Below are positions 35,040 through 43,888 of a DNA stretch of 64,000 bases, piece by piece. The stretch's first letter is position 1; every line of letters begins with the position of its first letter. Under the pieces are notes generated by a model, which was given only the letters and a program-made list of their open reading frames with translations, searched no databases and had not been told where the DNA came from. Source of the DNA: Burkholderiaceae bacterium (GTDB lineage Bacteria > Pseudomonadota > Gammaproteobacteria > Burkholderiales > Burkholderiaceae_C); assembly GCA_024235855.1 (NCBI GenBank), contig JACKLN010000012.1, forward strand, positions 1 through 64,000. The letters run 5' to 3'. A program made the position numbers and the translations under genes.

Positions 35040-36023
35040 ATGAACCGCCAGCGCTTCCTGACCACCCTGCTGTCCACCGCAGTGACCGCGGCGGCCGCCA
35101 CCCTGGCCGCGCCGGCGTTGGCCCAGCAGGGCATCGTGAAGATCGTCGTCGGCTATCCGGCCGGCGCCACCAGCGACGCGCTGGCCCGCGTGGTGGCCGA
35201 ACACATGGCCGGCACGCTGAAGCAGACCGTGATCGTGGAGAACAAGCCCGGCGCGGGCGGGCGCATCGCCAACGAGCTGGTCAAGGCCGCGCCGGCCGAC
35301 GGCACCACGCTGCTGATGACGCCAGTGGCCACGATGGGCATCTTCCCGCACAGCTTTGCCGGCCAACTGCGCTACGACCCGTTCAAGGACTTCGCGCCGG
35401 TGGCCCACCTCAGCAGCTTCCAGGTCGGCCTGGGCGTGGCCACCAACGTGCCGGCCAAGACGCTGGCCGAGTACGTGGCCTGGGTGAAGAGCGACCCGCA
35501 GAAGAACGGCTTCTATGGTTCGGCCGCGCCGGGCAGCATCCCGCACTTCTTCGGTGTGATGTTCGGCCGCGCCGCCGGCCTGCCGATGACGCACGTGCCC
35601 TACAAGGGCACGGCGGCGGCGATGCAGGCCATCGCGTCCAACGAGATCTCGGCGATCTCCACCGTCGCAGCCGACATCCGTGCGCTGGTGCAGAGCGACC
35701 GTGCCCGCCTGCTGGCCGTGGCCGGCGACCAGCGCGACCCGGCCTTCGGCAACGTGCCCACCTTCAAGGAGCTGGGCTACGACCTGGTGGCCAAGCCCTG
35801 GTACGCCGTGTTCGCGCCGGCCGGCACGCCGCCGGACGTGCTGAAGAAGCTGTCGGCGGCCGCGATGGCCGCGGTCGCGGATCCGGCGCTGAACAAGCGC
35901 TTGGTGGACATGGGGCTGGAGCCCACCGGCTACGGCCCGGACCAGCTGGCCGGGATCCTGAAGGCCGACTACGAGCGCTGGGGCGAGGTCATCCGCGCCT
36001 CGGGCTTCAAGCCCGGCCAGTGA
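35040..36023 (+). CDS. Tripartite tricarboxylate transporter substrate-binding protein (Bug family)
   Basis: A 327-residue periplasmic receptor of the Bug/TctC family, which is greatly expanded in Burkholderiales. The signal peptide ends APALAQQ (~residue 29); VKIVVGYPAGATSDALAR, VENKPGAGG and GLPMTHVPYKGTAAAMQA are family hallmarks. Bug proteins bind carboxylates, amides or aromatic acids and deliver them to a TctAB permease, which is not encoded next to it, as is common for orphan Bug receptors. ATG 35040 has GGAG upstream. It is followed by a sulfatase-family hydrolase after 28 bases and preceded by a divergent MarR gene; both suggest inducible use of a specific organic acid or ester. Confidence 0.92.
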   Translation: MNRQRFLTTLLSTAVTAAAATLAAPALAQQGIVKIVVGYPAGATSDALARVVAEHMAGTLKQTVIVENKPGAGGRIANELVKAAPADGTTLLMTPVATMGIFPHSFAGQLRYDPFKDFAPVAHLSSFQVGLGVATNVPAKTLAEYVAWVKSDPQKNGFYGSAAPGSIPHFFGVMFGRAAGLPMTHVPYKGTAAAMQAIASNEISAISTVAADIRALVQSDRARLLAVAGDQRDPAFGNVPTFKELGYDLVAKPWYAVFAPAGTPPDVLKKLSAAAMAAVADPALNKRLVDMGLEPTGYGPDQLAGILKADYERWGEVIRASGFKPGQ

Positions 36024-36051
36024 CGGCACCGCCGCCAGCACGCGGGACGCC

Positions 36052-37608
36052 GTGGTGAACGTGCTCTTCATCATGGCCGACCAGCTGCGCTGGGACCACC
36101 TGGGCTGCGCCGGCCACCCCTGCCTGAAGACGCCCCACCTGGACGCGCTGGCCGCGCGCGGCGTGCGCTTCGCCAACGCCTTCGTCAACAGCGGCGTCTG
36201 CGGGCCGAGCCGGATGTCGTACTACACCGGCCGCTACCCCATCAGCCACGGCGCCACCTGGAACCGGGTGCCGCTGTCGGTGGGCGAGGTCACGCTGGGC
36301 GAGATGCTGCGCGGTGCCGGCCACCGCCTGGCGCTGGCCGGCAAGACGCACGTGATGCCCGACCGCCAGGGCCTAGCCCGCCTGCAGCTCGAAGGCGGCA
36401 GCGAGCTGGCCACGCTGCTGGAGCGCGGCGGCTTCGAGGAGATCGACCGCTACGACGGCCACCATGCGCCGGGCGACGAGAGCGGCTACCCGGCCTTCCT
36501 CCGCGCGCACGGCTACGACAGCGCCGACCCCTGGAGCGACTTCGTCATCTCGGCCGTGGACGCCGAGGGCAGCGTGGTCAGCGGCTGGCACATGCGGCAC
36601 TGCCACCTGCCGGCGCGCGTGCAGGAGGCGCACTCCGAGACGGCCTACATGACCGACCAGGCCATCGGCTTCGTGCGGCGCATGGGCCATGAGCCCTGGG
36701 TGCTGCACCTGAGCTACGTGAAGCCGCACTGGCCCTACATGGCGCCGGCGCCCTACCACGCGATGTACACGGCCGACCAGTGCCTGCCCGTGGTGCGCAG
36801 CGCCGTCGAGCGCGAAGCGGAGCACCCCGTGCTGGCCGCCTACCGCCAACAGGAGGAGAGCGTCAGCTTCCAGCGCGACGACTGCATCCGCACCGTGCGC
36901 CCGGCCTACCAGGGCCTGATCACCCAGCTCGACGACCACCTGGGCCGGCTCTTCGATGCCCTGGCGGCGCAGGGCGTGCTCGACGACACGCTGGTGATCT
37001 TCACCGCCGACCACGGCGACTACCTGGGCGACCACTGGCTGGGCGAGAAGGAGCTGTTCCACGACACCGTCCAGAGGGTGCCGCTGATCGTGGCCGACCC
37101 GCGCGCCGCCGCCGATGCCACGCGCGGTACGGTGGACCCGCGCTTCGTGGAGGCGGTGGACATCGTGCCCACCATCCTCGATGCGATGCAGGTGGCGCAG
37201 CCGGCGCAGCGCCTGGAAGGCCGCAGCCTGCAGCCGCTGCTGCACGGCGAGCACCCGGCCGACTGGCGCGACATGGCCTACAGCGAGCTGGACTACAGCT
37301 ACCGCCAGGCCCGGCTGACGCTGGGCCGCCCGGTGGACCGCTGCCGCGCCTTCAGCCTGCGCACCGCGCGCTGGCGCTACGTCTACTGGCTGGACCTGCC
37401 GGAGCAGCTCTACGACCTGCAGGCCGACCCCGACGAGTTCCACGACCTGGGCCGCGACCTGGCCACGGCCGACATCCGCGCCCAGCTGCGCGACCGCCTG
37501 CTGGCCTTCCTGGCCGCGCGGCGGCACCGCACCACGGTCAGCGACGCCCAGGTGGCCGCCGCCACCGCCGGCCACAAGCGCGCCGGCGTGTTCTACGGGC
37601 AGTGGTGA
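36052..37608 (+). CDS. Sulfatase / phosphonate monoester hydrolase family enzyme
   Basis: A 518-residue alkaline-phosphatase-superfamily hydrolase. The maturation motif is CGPSR at 50-54, with Cys50 the residue converted to formylglycine. Metal ligands include the Asp in MADQLRWDH and the DHGDYLGDH pair near 325-333. Overall length and the HLSYVKPHWPYMAPAP segment fit the arylsulfatase/phosphonate monoester hydrolase branch. Cleavage of an organosulfate or phosphodiester is expected; a signal peptide is absent, so it acts in the cytoplasm. The start is taken as GTG 36052 after GCGGGAC; GTG 36055 is equally possible. It belongs to the Bug receptor unit, so the imported compound may be its substrate. 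Confidence 0.85.
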   Translation: MVNVLFIMADQLRWDHLGCAGHPCLKTPHLDALAARGVRFANAFVNSGVCGPSRMSYYTGRYPISHGATWNRVPLSVGEVTLGEMLRGAGHRLALAGKTHVMPDRQGLARLQLEGGSELATLLERGGFEEIDRYDGHHAPGDESGYPAFLRAHGYDSADPWSDFVISAVDAEGSVVSGWHMRHCHLPARVQEAHSETAYMTDQAIGFVRRMGHEPWVLHLSYVKPHWPYMAPAPYHAMYTADQCLPVVRSAVEREAEHPVLAAYRQQEESVSFQRDDCIRTVRPAYQGLITQLDDHLGRLFDALAAQGVLDDTLVIFTADHGDYLGDHWLGEKELFHDTVQRVPLIVADPRAAADATRGTVDPRFVEAVDIVPTILDAMQVAQPAQRLEGRSLQPLLHGEHPADWRDMAYSELDYSYRQARLTLGRPVDRCRAFSLRTARWRYVYWLDLPEQLYDLQADPDEFHDLGRDLATADIRAQLRDRLLAFLAARRHRTTVSDAQVAAATAGHKRAGVFYGQW

Positions 37609-37620
37609 GGCCGCGCCTGC

Positions 37621-38439
37621 TCAGGCGGTGGCCACGCCGCTGAACGCCGGCCGCTCGGTGCGTGGCACCCAGGGCCAGCGCAGCCCGGACGCGGCGGGTG
37701 CCACGCCGACCTCCAGCGTGTAGCCGCGCCCGCGCACGCCCTCGATGTCCAGGCCGTCGACCCGCGCCTCGCGCAGGCGACGGCGCAGCCGCGCCACGTA
37801 GACGTCCACGCTGCGTGCCTGCAGCTCGCGGCCGCCGCCGGCGGCCTGCGCCAGCGCGTCGCGCGTGACCACGCGGCCCGGCTGCGTGCCCAGGCAGCGC
37901 AGCAGCGCTACCTGCAGCGCGGTCAGCTCGACACGGCGGTCGTCGCGCTGCAGCCGGCGGGCTGCCTCGTCCAGCAACCAGCCGCCCAGCGTCAACGACG
38001 CCGGCTCTGGGAGCGCCTGGGCCGCGTCGCGCTGCCGCAGCACGGCCACCAGGTGCGCCCGCAGCCGGCGTGCCGTCAGCGGCCCGGCCAGCCACGCATC
38101 GGCGCCGAGCTCGAGCGCGATCACCTCGTCGACCTCGTCGGCCGCGCCGGCGGCCACCAGCACCGGGCAGCCCAGTGCCTGGCGCAGCGCATCGATGTCA
38201 CGCGGCGCCGGGCCGCCTTCGCACTCGGCCCGCAGCACCACGGCGTCGAAGCGTGCATGGGCGGCCGCCCGCTGCGCCGCCGCCATGTCCGGCAGCCACA
38301 GGCAGCGCCAGCCGGCGCGCGCCATGGCGCTGGCCACGTCGGCCTCGCCGGGCAGCACAGGGCCCACAAACAGCAGCAGGCGCCGCACGCCGGGCGGCAC
38401 GGCGTCGGCGGAGGCAGAGGGCTGGATGGGTGGGATCAC
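37621..38439 (-). CDS. OmpR-like winged-helix regulator with degenerate receiver domain
   Basis: A protein of ~272 residues. The N-terminal ~125 residues have a receiver-like alpha/beta order (LLLFVGPVLPG, FDAVVLRAECEG, CPVLVAAGAADEVDEVIALELGADAWL) but no aspartate sits at the end of the third strand, where a phosphorylation site is expected. The C-terminal winged helix is complete, ending IEGVRGRGYTLE. It probably binds DNA without classical phosphorylation; no sensor kinase is adjacent. The start is uncertain: GTG 38439 is the first codon after which the receiver fold begins, with a weak GGTGGC upstream. It is transcribed away from the MocR gene across a 196-base gap. Confidence 0.75.
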   Translation of the reverse strand: MIPPIQPSASADAVPPGVRRLLLFVGPVLPGEADVASAMARAGWRCLWLPDMAAAQRAAAHARFDAVVLRAECEGGPAPRDIDALRQALGCPVLVAAGAADEVDEVIALELGADAWLAGPLTARRLRAHLVAVLRQRDAAQALPEPASLTLGGWLLDEAARRLQRDDRRVELTALQVALLRCLGTQPGRVVTRDALAQAAGGGRELQARSVDVYVARLRRRLREARVDGLDIEGVRGRGYTLEVGVAPAASGLRWPWVPRTERPAFSGVATA

Positions 38440-38635
38440 GCCACCATGATCGTCGGCGGCGCCGGGCCGGCGCAAGGTCCATTGCGCGGCCGTGGCCAGG
38501 GCCAATGCGCGCCACGGCCGTCCTTCGCGCCAGGCTGCGGCTCGTCCCCCGCCTGCCGTCGTTCGTCGCCGCCCCCTCGTTTCCGCGGCCGGGCCGGCGC
38601 ATGATGTGTTCACCGCCGCCGCAGGAGCAGAACAC

Positions 38636-40135
38636 GTGACCAAGCGGGCCAGCGGCCCCCTGCTGACGACGATGGGCGAGGACGCACAGCAGCTGCGCGG
38701 CCGCCGCGCCCAGGTCTACCGCACGGTGATCGACCAGATCCGCGCGGGCGTGCTCGCGCCCGGCGCACGGCTGCCGTCGGCACGCCAGCTCGCCCGCGAA
38801 TGGCGGGTGGCGCGCGGCGTCATCGACGAGGCCTTCGCCCAGCTGCAGGCAGACGGCCTGGTGGAGCGCCGCGTGGGCGACGGCAGCTACGTGCGCCACG
38901 ACGTGCCGGTGGCTCAGATCCAGCCGGCGCCGGAGACGGCTCCCGAAGCCAACGAGGCCGCGCGGCGCCGCCTCGAGCAGTTCTCGCCCTACATGGCGCT
39001 GGCGCGCGCCTTCGAGCTGCCGCGCCAGCAGTTCCACCCGCCGGTGCTGCACCCGCGGGCCTGGCCGGAAGCGGAGTTCCCGCTCGAGCGCTGGCGGCGG
39101 CTGGTCAACGCCGCACTGCAGGAGGAATGGCGCGACCACCTCGGCTACGGCCCCACCGCCGGCCTGCCCACGCTGCGCTCGGCCATCGCGCGCCACGTGG
39201 CGCTCACACGCGGGCTGCACTGCACGGGCGAGCAGGTCATCGTGGTCAACGGCCCGCTGCAGGCCATCGAGACCATCGCCCGCGTGCTGCTCAAGCCCGG
39301 TGATGCCGTGCTGGTGGAGGATCCCAGCCACCCCAGCCTGCCGCTGCTGCTGGAGATGCTGCATGCGCGCGCCGTGGGCGTGCCGCTGGACGACGAGGGT
39401 TTCGACATCGCCACCGGCATGGCGCTGGCGCCCGAGGCCCGCCTGGCCTACCTGCACCCGCTGGCCCAGTTCCCGCTGGGCACGCCCACCTCGCGCGCGC
39501 GTGGCGACGCGCTGCTGGCCTGGGCCGCCGAACACCAGCGCTGGATCGTCGAGGGCTGCTTCAACGACGAGCTGGTGCACCGCCCACCGGCGCCACCGGC
39601 GCTGATGGCGCGCGATGCCGCCGAACGCGTGATCCTGATGGGCACCTTCGAAGGCGTGATGTTCCCGTCGCTGCGCATCGGCTACCTGGTGGTGCCGCAG
39701 CGCCTGGCCGACGTCTTCATCACCGCGCGCGGACCGCTGGGCGACCACACGCCGGTGGCTCAGCAGCTGGCGCTGGAGGCCTTCATCGACGGTGGCCACC
39801 TCAGCGCCCACCTGCGAACGCTCCGGGAAACACTGGGCGTACGCCGCGAGGCCTTTCGCCAGGCGGTGCGCCGCTGGCTGCCGGCCGACGTGATCCTGGG
39901 TCGCACCGACACCGCCTGGCACGCCTGCCTGCACCTGCCGCCGCACTGGCGCGACGTGGACGTGGTGCAGGCGCTGCGCCGCCGCCGCATCGGCGCCGAG
40001 GCGCTCTCCACCCGCTGCTGGCAGGCCACCCACTTCAACGGGCTGGTGGTGGCCTACCCGGCGTGGACCGCTTTGGAGCTGGACGCCGCCGTGCGCGGCA
40101 TCGCCGAGGTGCTGCAGGCGATGCCGCGGGGCTGA
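38636..40135 (+). CDS. MocR/GntR family regulator with degenerate aminotransferase domain
   Basis: A 499-residue protein. An N-terminal GntR winged helix (residues ~22-90) is joined to a fold-type-I aminotransferase domain, as in GabR and other MocR regulators. In canonical members the PLP lysine lies in a GTFSK motif; here the equivalent is GTFEG (336-340), so lysine is replaced by Gly340. The usual EDDYDSE segment that supplies the pyridine aspartate and tyrosine reads EGCFNDE (306-312). It therefore probably cannot form the PLP Schiff base. GTG 38636 is preceded by AGGAG. It converges on the TonB receptor gene, with a hairpin between, and is divergent from the OmpR-like regulator. Confidence 0.82.
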   Translation: MTKRASGPLLTTMGEDAQQLRGRRAQVYRTVIDQIRAGVLAPGARLPSARQLAREWRVARGVIDEAFAQLQADGLVERRVGDGSYVRHDVPVAQIQPAPETAPEANEAARRRLEQFSPYMALARAFELPRQQFHPPVLHPRAWPEAEFPLERWRRLVNAALQEEWRDHLGYGPTAGLPTLRSAIARHVALTRGLHCTGEQVIVVNGPLQAIETIARVLLKPGDAVLVEDPSHPSLPLLLEMLHARAVGVPLDDEGFDIATGMALAPEARLAYLHPLAQFPLGTPTSRARGDALLAWAAEHQRWIVEGCFNDELVHRPPAPPALMARDAAERVILMGTFEGVMFPSLRIGYLVVPQRLADVFITARGPLGDHTPVAQQLALEAFIDGGHLSAHLRTLRETLGVRREAFRQAVRRWLPADVILGRTDTAWHACLHLPPHWRDVDVVQALRRRRIGAEALSTRCWQATHFNGLVVAYPAWTALELDAAVRGIAEVLQAMPRG

Positions 40136-40138
40136 ACA

Positions 40139-40167
40139 GCGTGCCGGGCGCACGGCACCCGGCACGC
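40139..40167. terminator. Bidirectional hairpin terminator
   Basis: Ten-base stem GCGTGCCGGG pairing with CCCGGCACGC across a 9-base loop, between the convergent ends of the MocR-like gene (40135) and TonB receptor gene (40175). Confidence 0.7.
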
Positions 40168-40174
40168 GCTGCCT

Positions 40175-42760
40175 TCAGAAGCTGTACTTCGCCGTCACGT
40201 AGCCGAAGCGGCCGCGCGCCGAATACACCTCGGCGAAGCCCATCTGCGAGTAGCTGTTGCTGGACGCGTTCTGCACGCTCAGCGGCGGCGCGTTGTCGAG
40301 CACGTTCTTCATGCCGGCGGTGAACTCCCAGCCCGCCAGCCCGCTGTACGACACCTGCAGGTCCAGTTCCTCGTGCGCGTGCACCTTGCGGGTGTTGGCC
40401 GGCAGCGGGAAGCCGCGGTCGGTGTCCCAGAAGCCACCCACCGTGCGCCAGGCGCCGAAGAAGGCCCAGGCGCCGACGCTGCTGGTCACCGAGAAGCTGT
40501 TGCGGAAGCGCGGCGTGGCGTAGGTGCCGTTGAACTCCGTCCAGTCCTCGCCCGCTGAATCCCTGGTCTTGTTGGTGGTGTAGTAGGTCAGCAGGTTGCG
40601 GATGCTCAGGTTGCCCAGCACCGTGCCCGGCATGCGCAGCCGGGCGTCCACGTCCACGCCCGCGGTCTCGCGTTCGGCGATGTTCTGCAGGTTGGTGAAC
40701 ACACGCACCCGCGGCCCGTCGTTCTGCCAGAAGCCCTGCTCGATGGCGCTGGCGACGGTGGGCGAAGAGATGTCGTCCTCCTTGGTGATCTTCCACCAGT
40801 CGATACTGGCGTTGAAGTGGCGCCCGGCCTCGAAGATCACGCCCAGGTTGAAGGTCTTGCCTTTCTCGGGCTTCAGGTCGGGGTTGGAACCGTTGACCTG
40901 GAAGGCGTTGACCAGGCAGGTCTCGCCGCCCTCGCCGTCGTCGGTCACCGGCACGCCCAACAGTCGGCACAGGTCGGGCTCGGTGATCGTGGTCGCACCT
41001 TCCTCGGTGGCGCCGAAGAGCTGCTTGAGCACCGGGGCGCGGAAACTCTCGGTGTACGACGCGCGGAACGCCAGCGTCGGCATCGGCGTGTACTTCAGGC
41101 CGATCTTCGGGCTCGTCTGGTTGTAGCTGTCGTAGTGGTCGTAGCGCACCGCCACCTGCCCTTCCAGGTTCTTCGCCAACGGCACCTGCAGCTCACCGAA
41201 CACGGCGCTGAAACTGCGCGAGGCATCGACGGCCGACTGCTGGATGCTGCCCACCACCTGGCCGGCCTGGGTCAGCGCATCGGGCGTGTCGCGCAGCGAC
41301 TCCTTGGTGTGCGAGAAACCCACCGCGTAGCGCAGCGTGCCGCCGGGCAGCTGCATCAGGTCGCCGCCGACCAGGCCGCTGAACGTGGTCAGCTTGGATT
41401 CGCCGGTGCGCACCGGCGTGACCTTCAGCGAATCGACCAGCGCCTGGTCGTTGGTCAGCACCGTGGGGTTGATGGAGCCGTCGCCGGTGGCGGCCAGCCA
41501 GAGGTTGGCGTCGAAGTAGTTGCTGTCCTCGTTCTTCACCTTGCTCGCGCCGTGGCTCAGCGCGACCTTCCAGTCCAGGCCCGCGGTGTAGCCCTCGACG
41601 CCGACGGCAGCATTGAAGAAGTCCGAGGTGCGGCGCGTGGTGCGCGGTCCGCCCTGCATGAAGCGGCCGGCGATGTAGACGGTGTCGGTGCCATTGCCGT
41701 CGCCGTCCAGGATCTCGTACGGGCGCTGCGCCTCGTCGGTGATCGGCACGATGAAGTAGTCGGGCACCGGGTGGGCCTCGAACAGGTCCTTCGACGTCGA
41801 GAAGGTGCCTTCGGCGAACAGCCGGATGTCGTCGGTGAGGGCCACGTTGCCGACCAGCAGCGCACTGAGGCGGTCGGCGCCGTTGTACGAGGTGAGGATG
41901 CTCTGGTTGAAGTCGTAGCGGCAGATGTTGCCGGCCCCCAGCTGGTCGGCCGGGCAGGCGGTGTAGGGGATGCCCACTGGCGCGCCCGTGTTGGGATCGA
42001 CCACGTTGCCAAAGGGCGAGAAGCTGCTGCGCCGGTCGCCGGCGCCGACGTCGCGGAAGTCCACCGAGTCGGTCAGCTCGCGGTCCTTGCGGAAGATCGG
42101 GTCGCGCTTGAACACGTCCACGCCCACCAGCACGTTGTAGCGGTCCTTCATCAGGTCGCCAAAACCGAAGGCCATGCCCACGCGCTTCTCGGTGCCGTCG
42201 CTGCGGCTGCTGGTGCCGTAGTTGGCGGTGAGTTCCAGGCCCTGGTAGTCGGTGCGCGTGATGAAGTTGATGACGCCGGCCACGGCGTCGGCGCCGTAGA
42301 TGGCCGAGCCGCCGTCCTTCAGGATCTCGATGCGCTCGATGGCGCCGATGGGCAGCGAGTTGACGTCGAAGGCCGCGCCCGCGCCCGAGGAGTCGTACAG
42401 CGCATTCACCGGCACGCGGCGGCCGTTGAGCAGCACCAGCACCTCGCTTTCGCTGAGGCCGCGCAGCAGCACGTTGGCCGTACCCGACCCGGCCGGCGAG
42501 TTGGACGAGATCTCGCCCTGGTCGAAGATGTCGATCGACGGGATCGAGCGCAGCAGTTCATTGACGTTCGACGCGCCGCTGCGCTCGATGTCCTGGCGGT
42601 TGACGATCTCGACCGGTGCCGGCCCTTCGGCGTTGGCGCGCTTGATGGCCGAGCCGGTGATCTCGACGCGCTGTGCCGGTGCGCTCTGCTGCGCCAGCGC
42701 CGCGGTGCCGGTGCTGGCCAGCAGGGCGGCCAGGGCGATGCGTGACAGGGGGAATGACAT
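40175..42760 (-). CDS. TonB-dependent outer membrane receptor
   Basis: An 861-residue outer-membrane transporter. The signal peptide is cleaved after ALAQ (~24). The plug domain includes VEITGSAIKRANAEGPAPVE and INELL-type LLRSIPSIDIF, and then LKDGGSAIYGADAVAGVIN, a typical plug end. The remainder is a beta barrel ending GRFGYVTAKYSF with the C-terminal Phe used for barrel assembly. The subgroup resembles receptors for large organic nutrients such as oligosaccharides more than siderophore receptors, but the ligand is unknown. ATG 42760. No TonB, ABC or Fur-box evidence is adjacent. A palindrome lies 50 bases upstream. Confidence 0.92.
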   Translation of the reverse strand: MSFPLSRIALAALLASTGTAALAQQSAPAQRVEITGSAIKRANAEGPAPVEIVNRQDIERSGASNVNELLRSIPSIDIFDQGEISSNSPAGSGTANVLLRGLSESEVLVLLNGRRVPVNALYDSSGAGAAFDVNSLPIGAIERIEILKDGGSAIYGADAVAGVINFITRTDYQGLELTANYGTSSRSDGTEKRVGMAFGFGDLMKDRYNVLVGVDVFKRDPIFRKDRELTDSVDFRDVGAGDRRSSFSPFGNVVDPNTGAPVGIPYTACPADQLGAGNICRYDFNQSILTSYNGADRLSALLVGNVALTDDIRLFAEGTFSTSKDLFEAHPVPDYFIVPITDEAQRPYEILDGDGNGTDTVYIAGRFMQGGPRTTRRTSDFFNAAVGVEGYTAGLDWKVALSHGASKVKNEDSNYFDANLWLAATGDGSINPTVLTNDQALVDSLKVTPVRTGESKLTTFSGLVGGDLMQLPGGTLRYAVGFSHTKESLRDTPDALTQAGQVVGSIQQSAVDASRSFSAVFGELQVPLAKNLEGQVAVRYDHYDSYNQTSPKIGLKYTPMPTLAFRASYTESFRAPVLKQLFGATEEGATTITEPDLCRLLGVPVTDDGEGGETCLVNAFQVNGSNPDLKPEKGKTFNLGVIFEAGRHFNASIDWWKITKEDDISSPTVASAIEQGFWQNDGPRVRVFTNLQNIAERETAGVDVDARLRMPGTVLGNLSIRNLLTYYTTNKTRDSAGEDWTEFNGTYATPRFRNSFSVTSSVGAWAFFGAWRTVGGFWDTDRGFPLPANTRKVHAHEELDLQVSYSGLAGWEFTAGMKNVLDNAPPLSVQNASSNSYSQMGFAEVYSARGRFGYVTAKYSF

Positions 42761-42809
42761 GGTCCGTAGGCTCCGACGGTGAAGAAATGGGGCGGGCCAG
42801 TCTTCCGGC

Positions 42810-42824
42810 GTGACAGGCTGTCAC
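42810..42824. promoter_or_regulatory. Palindrome upstream of the TonB receptor
   Basis: Arms GTGACA and TGTCAC with a 3-base spacer, 50 bases before the receptor's start in a 212-base intergenic gap. It could be an operator; no matching regulator is identified. The rest of the gap (42761-42972) shows no riboswitch-like structure to my eye. Confidence 0.35.
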
Positions 42825-42972
42825 ACACGCGGGGCCACCCGAACCGGCGGTTGCGCCCGGGTGCGCATGGCGATGCGACGGCGCCGCAACGTCGCGCGGT
42901 GGCGACAACGGCGTGCCGTGTGACCTTTTGGTGACGCGCCGTCGTGCCCGCCGCCGGGCGTTCGGGGCGCGA

Positions 42973-43785
42973 TCAGCGGGCGCCGAGGATCCAGCCTTCC
43001 ACCGCGTCCACCTGCGTCGGCTGCGCCAGGGCCGGCTGGCCGGCGGCCCACGCAGCCTGTACCAGGCAGAGCACGGCATCGAGCCGGTCGCCGCTGGCGT
43101 CGGCCACCAGCGCTTCGCGCAGCGCATGGCCGAGCTTGAGCCGCGGCGCGCCGGCATACGGCGCCGGCACGCGGCCCTGCTCCAGCGCGTCGACGAGGTC
43201 GATGCGCGCGATCAGGCGGTCGGGCTCGTCGCTGTTCTTGTACGAGCGTCGCCCCAGCACCGCGTGCGCCAGCGCGCCCGGGTAGCCCTCCAGCGCCTGG
43301 CGCTGCGGGTCGGCCGCGTGAAGGCCCGGCAGCGACGCGCCCGCCGCCAGCAGCCGCGACAGGCCTTCGAACCACATGAAACCCACCGGCACGTAGCGCG
43401 TCTGCAGCGGGCTGGTGGCGCGCAGGCCGGGGCCGAGCGCGAGGTCGGTGGCGCGGTGCGGCAGGCCCTGGCCCCAGCCGTCCACCAGCGCCCGGAACTC
43501 CATGCGCGCGGCGCAGCGCGCGTGCACGGCAGCGCTGACCTCGGCCACCGTGGCACCCAGGGCCTGCGCGTCGACGAAGGCCCGCGGCAGGCCGAACGGG
43601 AAGTCGAACGCGCCCAGCCAGGGGCCGGGCTCGGCCAGCACGGCCTCGAAGGCCGGCATCGACACCAGGGCCTCGACGGCGTCGAGCCGCAGCACCCCGG
43701 TCGCGAGCCGGCCACGGGCCACGGTGATGGGCTTGCGCCGCGTGGGCGCACTGGTGAAGTCGACGCCGAGCAGGTGGAGGGTCAT
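42973..43785 (-). CDS. DUF429 family protein (predicted RNase-H-like nuclease)
   Basis: A 270-residue protein of the DUF429 family. The start LLGVDFTSAPTRRKPI carries the aspartate of the first strand; FDFPFGLPR and GDRLDAVLCLVQAAW near the end carry further acidic residues, consistent with an RNase-H-like fold. Substrate and biological role are not known. Start ATG 43785. It is a lone gene between the TonB receptor and the MscS channel and is divergent from the latter. Length fits the family. Confidence 0.82.
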   Translation of the reverse strand: MTLHLLGVDFTSAPTRRKPITVARGRLATGVLRLDAVEALVSMPAFEAVLAEPGPWLGAFDFPFGLPRAFVDAQALGATVAEVSAAVHARCAARMEFRALVDGWGQGLPHRATDLALGPGLRATSPLQTRYVPVGFMWFEGLSRLLAAGASLPGLHAADPQRQALEGYPGALAHAVLGRRSYKNSDEPDRLIARIDLVDALEQGRVPAPYAGAPRLKLGHALREALVADASGDRLDAVLCLVQAAWAAGQPALAQPTQVDAVEGWILGAR

Positions 43786-43888
43786 CGGGCAGGAAACGTG
43801 GGATGAACGGCGGGATGCCAGGGTAGCCAGGTGCGGATCAGCGGCGCGCCCTGACGGTCCGCCGCAGGCGGGCTAAGCTCGGCCGCCT

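Noticed and set aside
40817..42745. 642-codon plus-strand open frame opposite the TonB receptor
   Set aside because: Low-complexity composition; the minus-strand receptor is complete with signal peptide and C-terminal Phe.
42761..42972. Possible cobalamin riboswitch ahead of the TonB receptor
   Set aside because: No conserved B12-box-like stretch was found in the 212-base gap; only a short palindrome is present.
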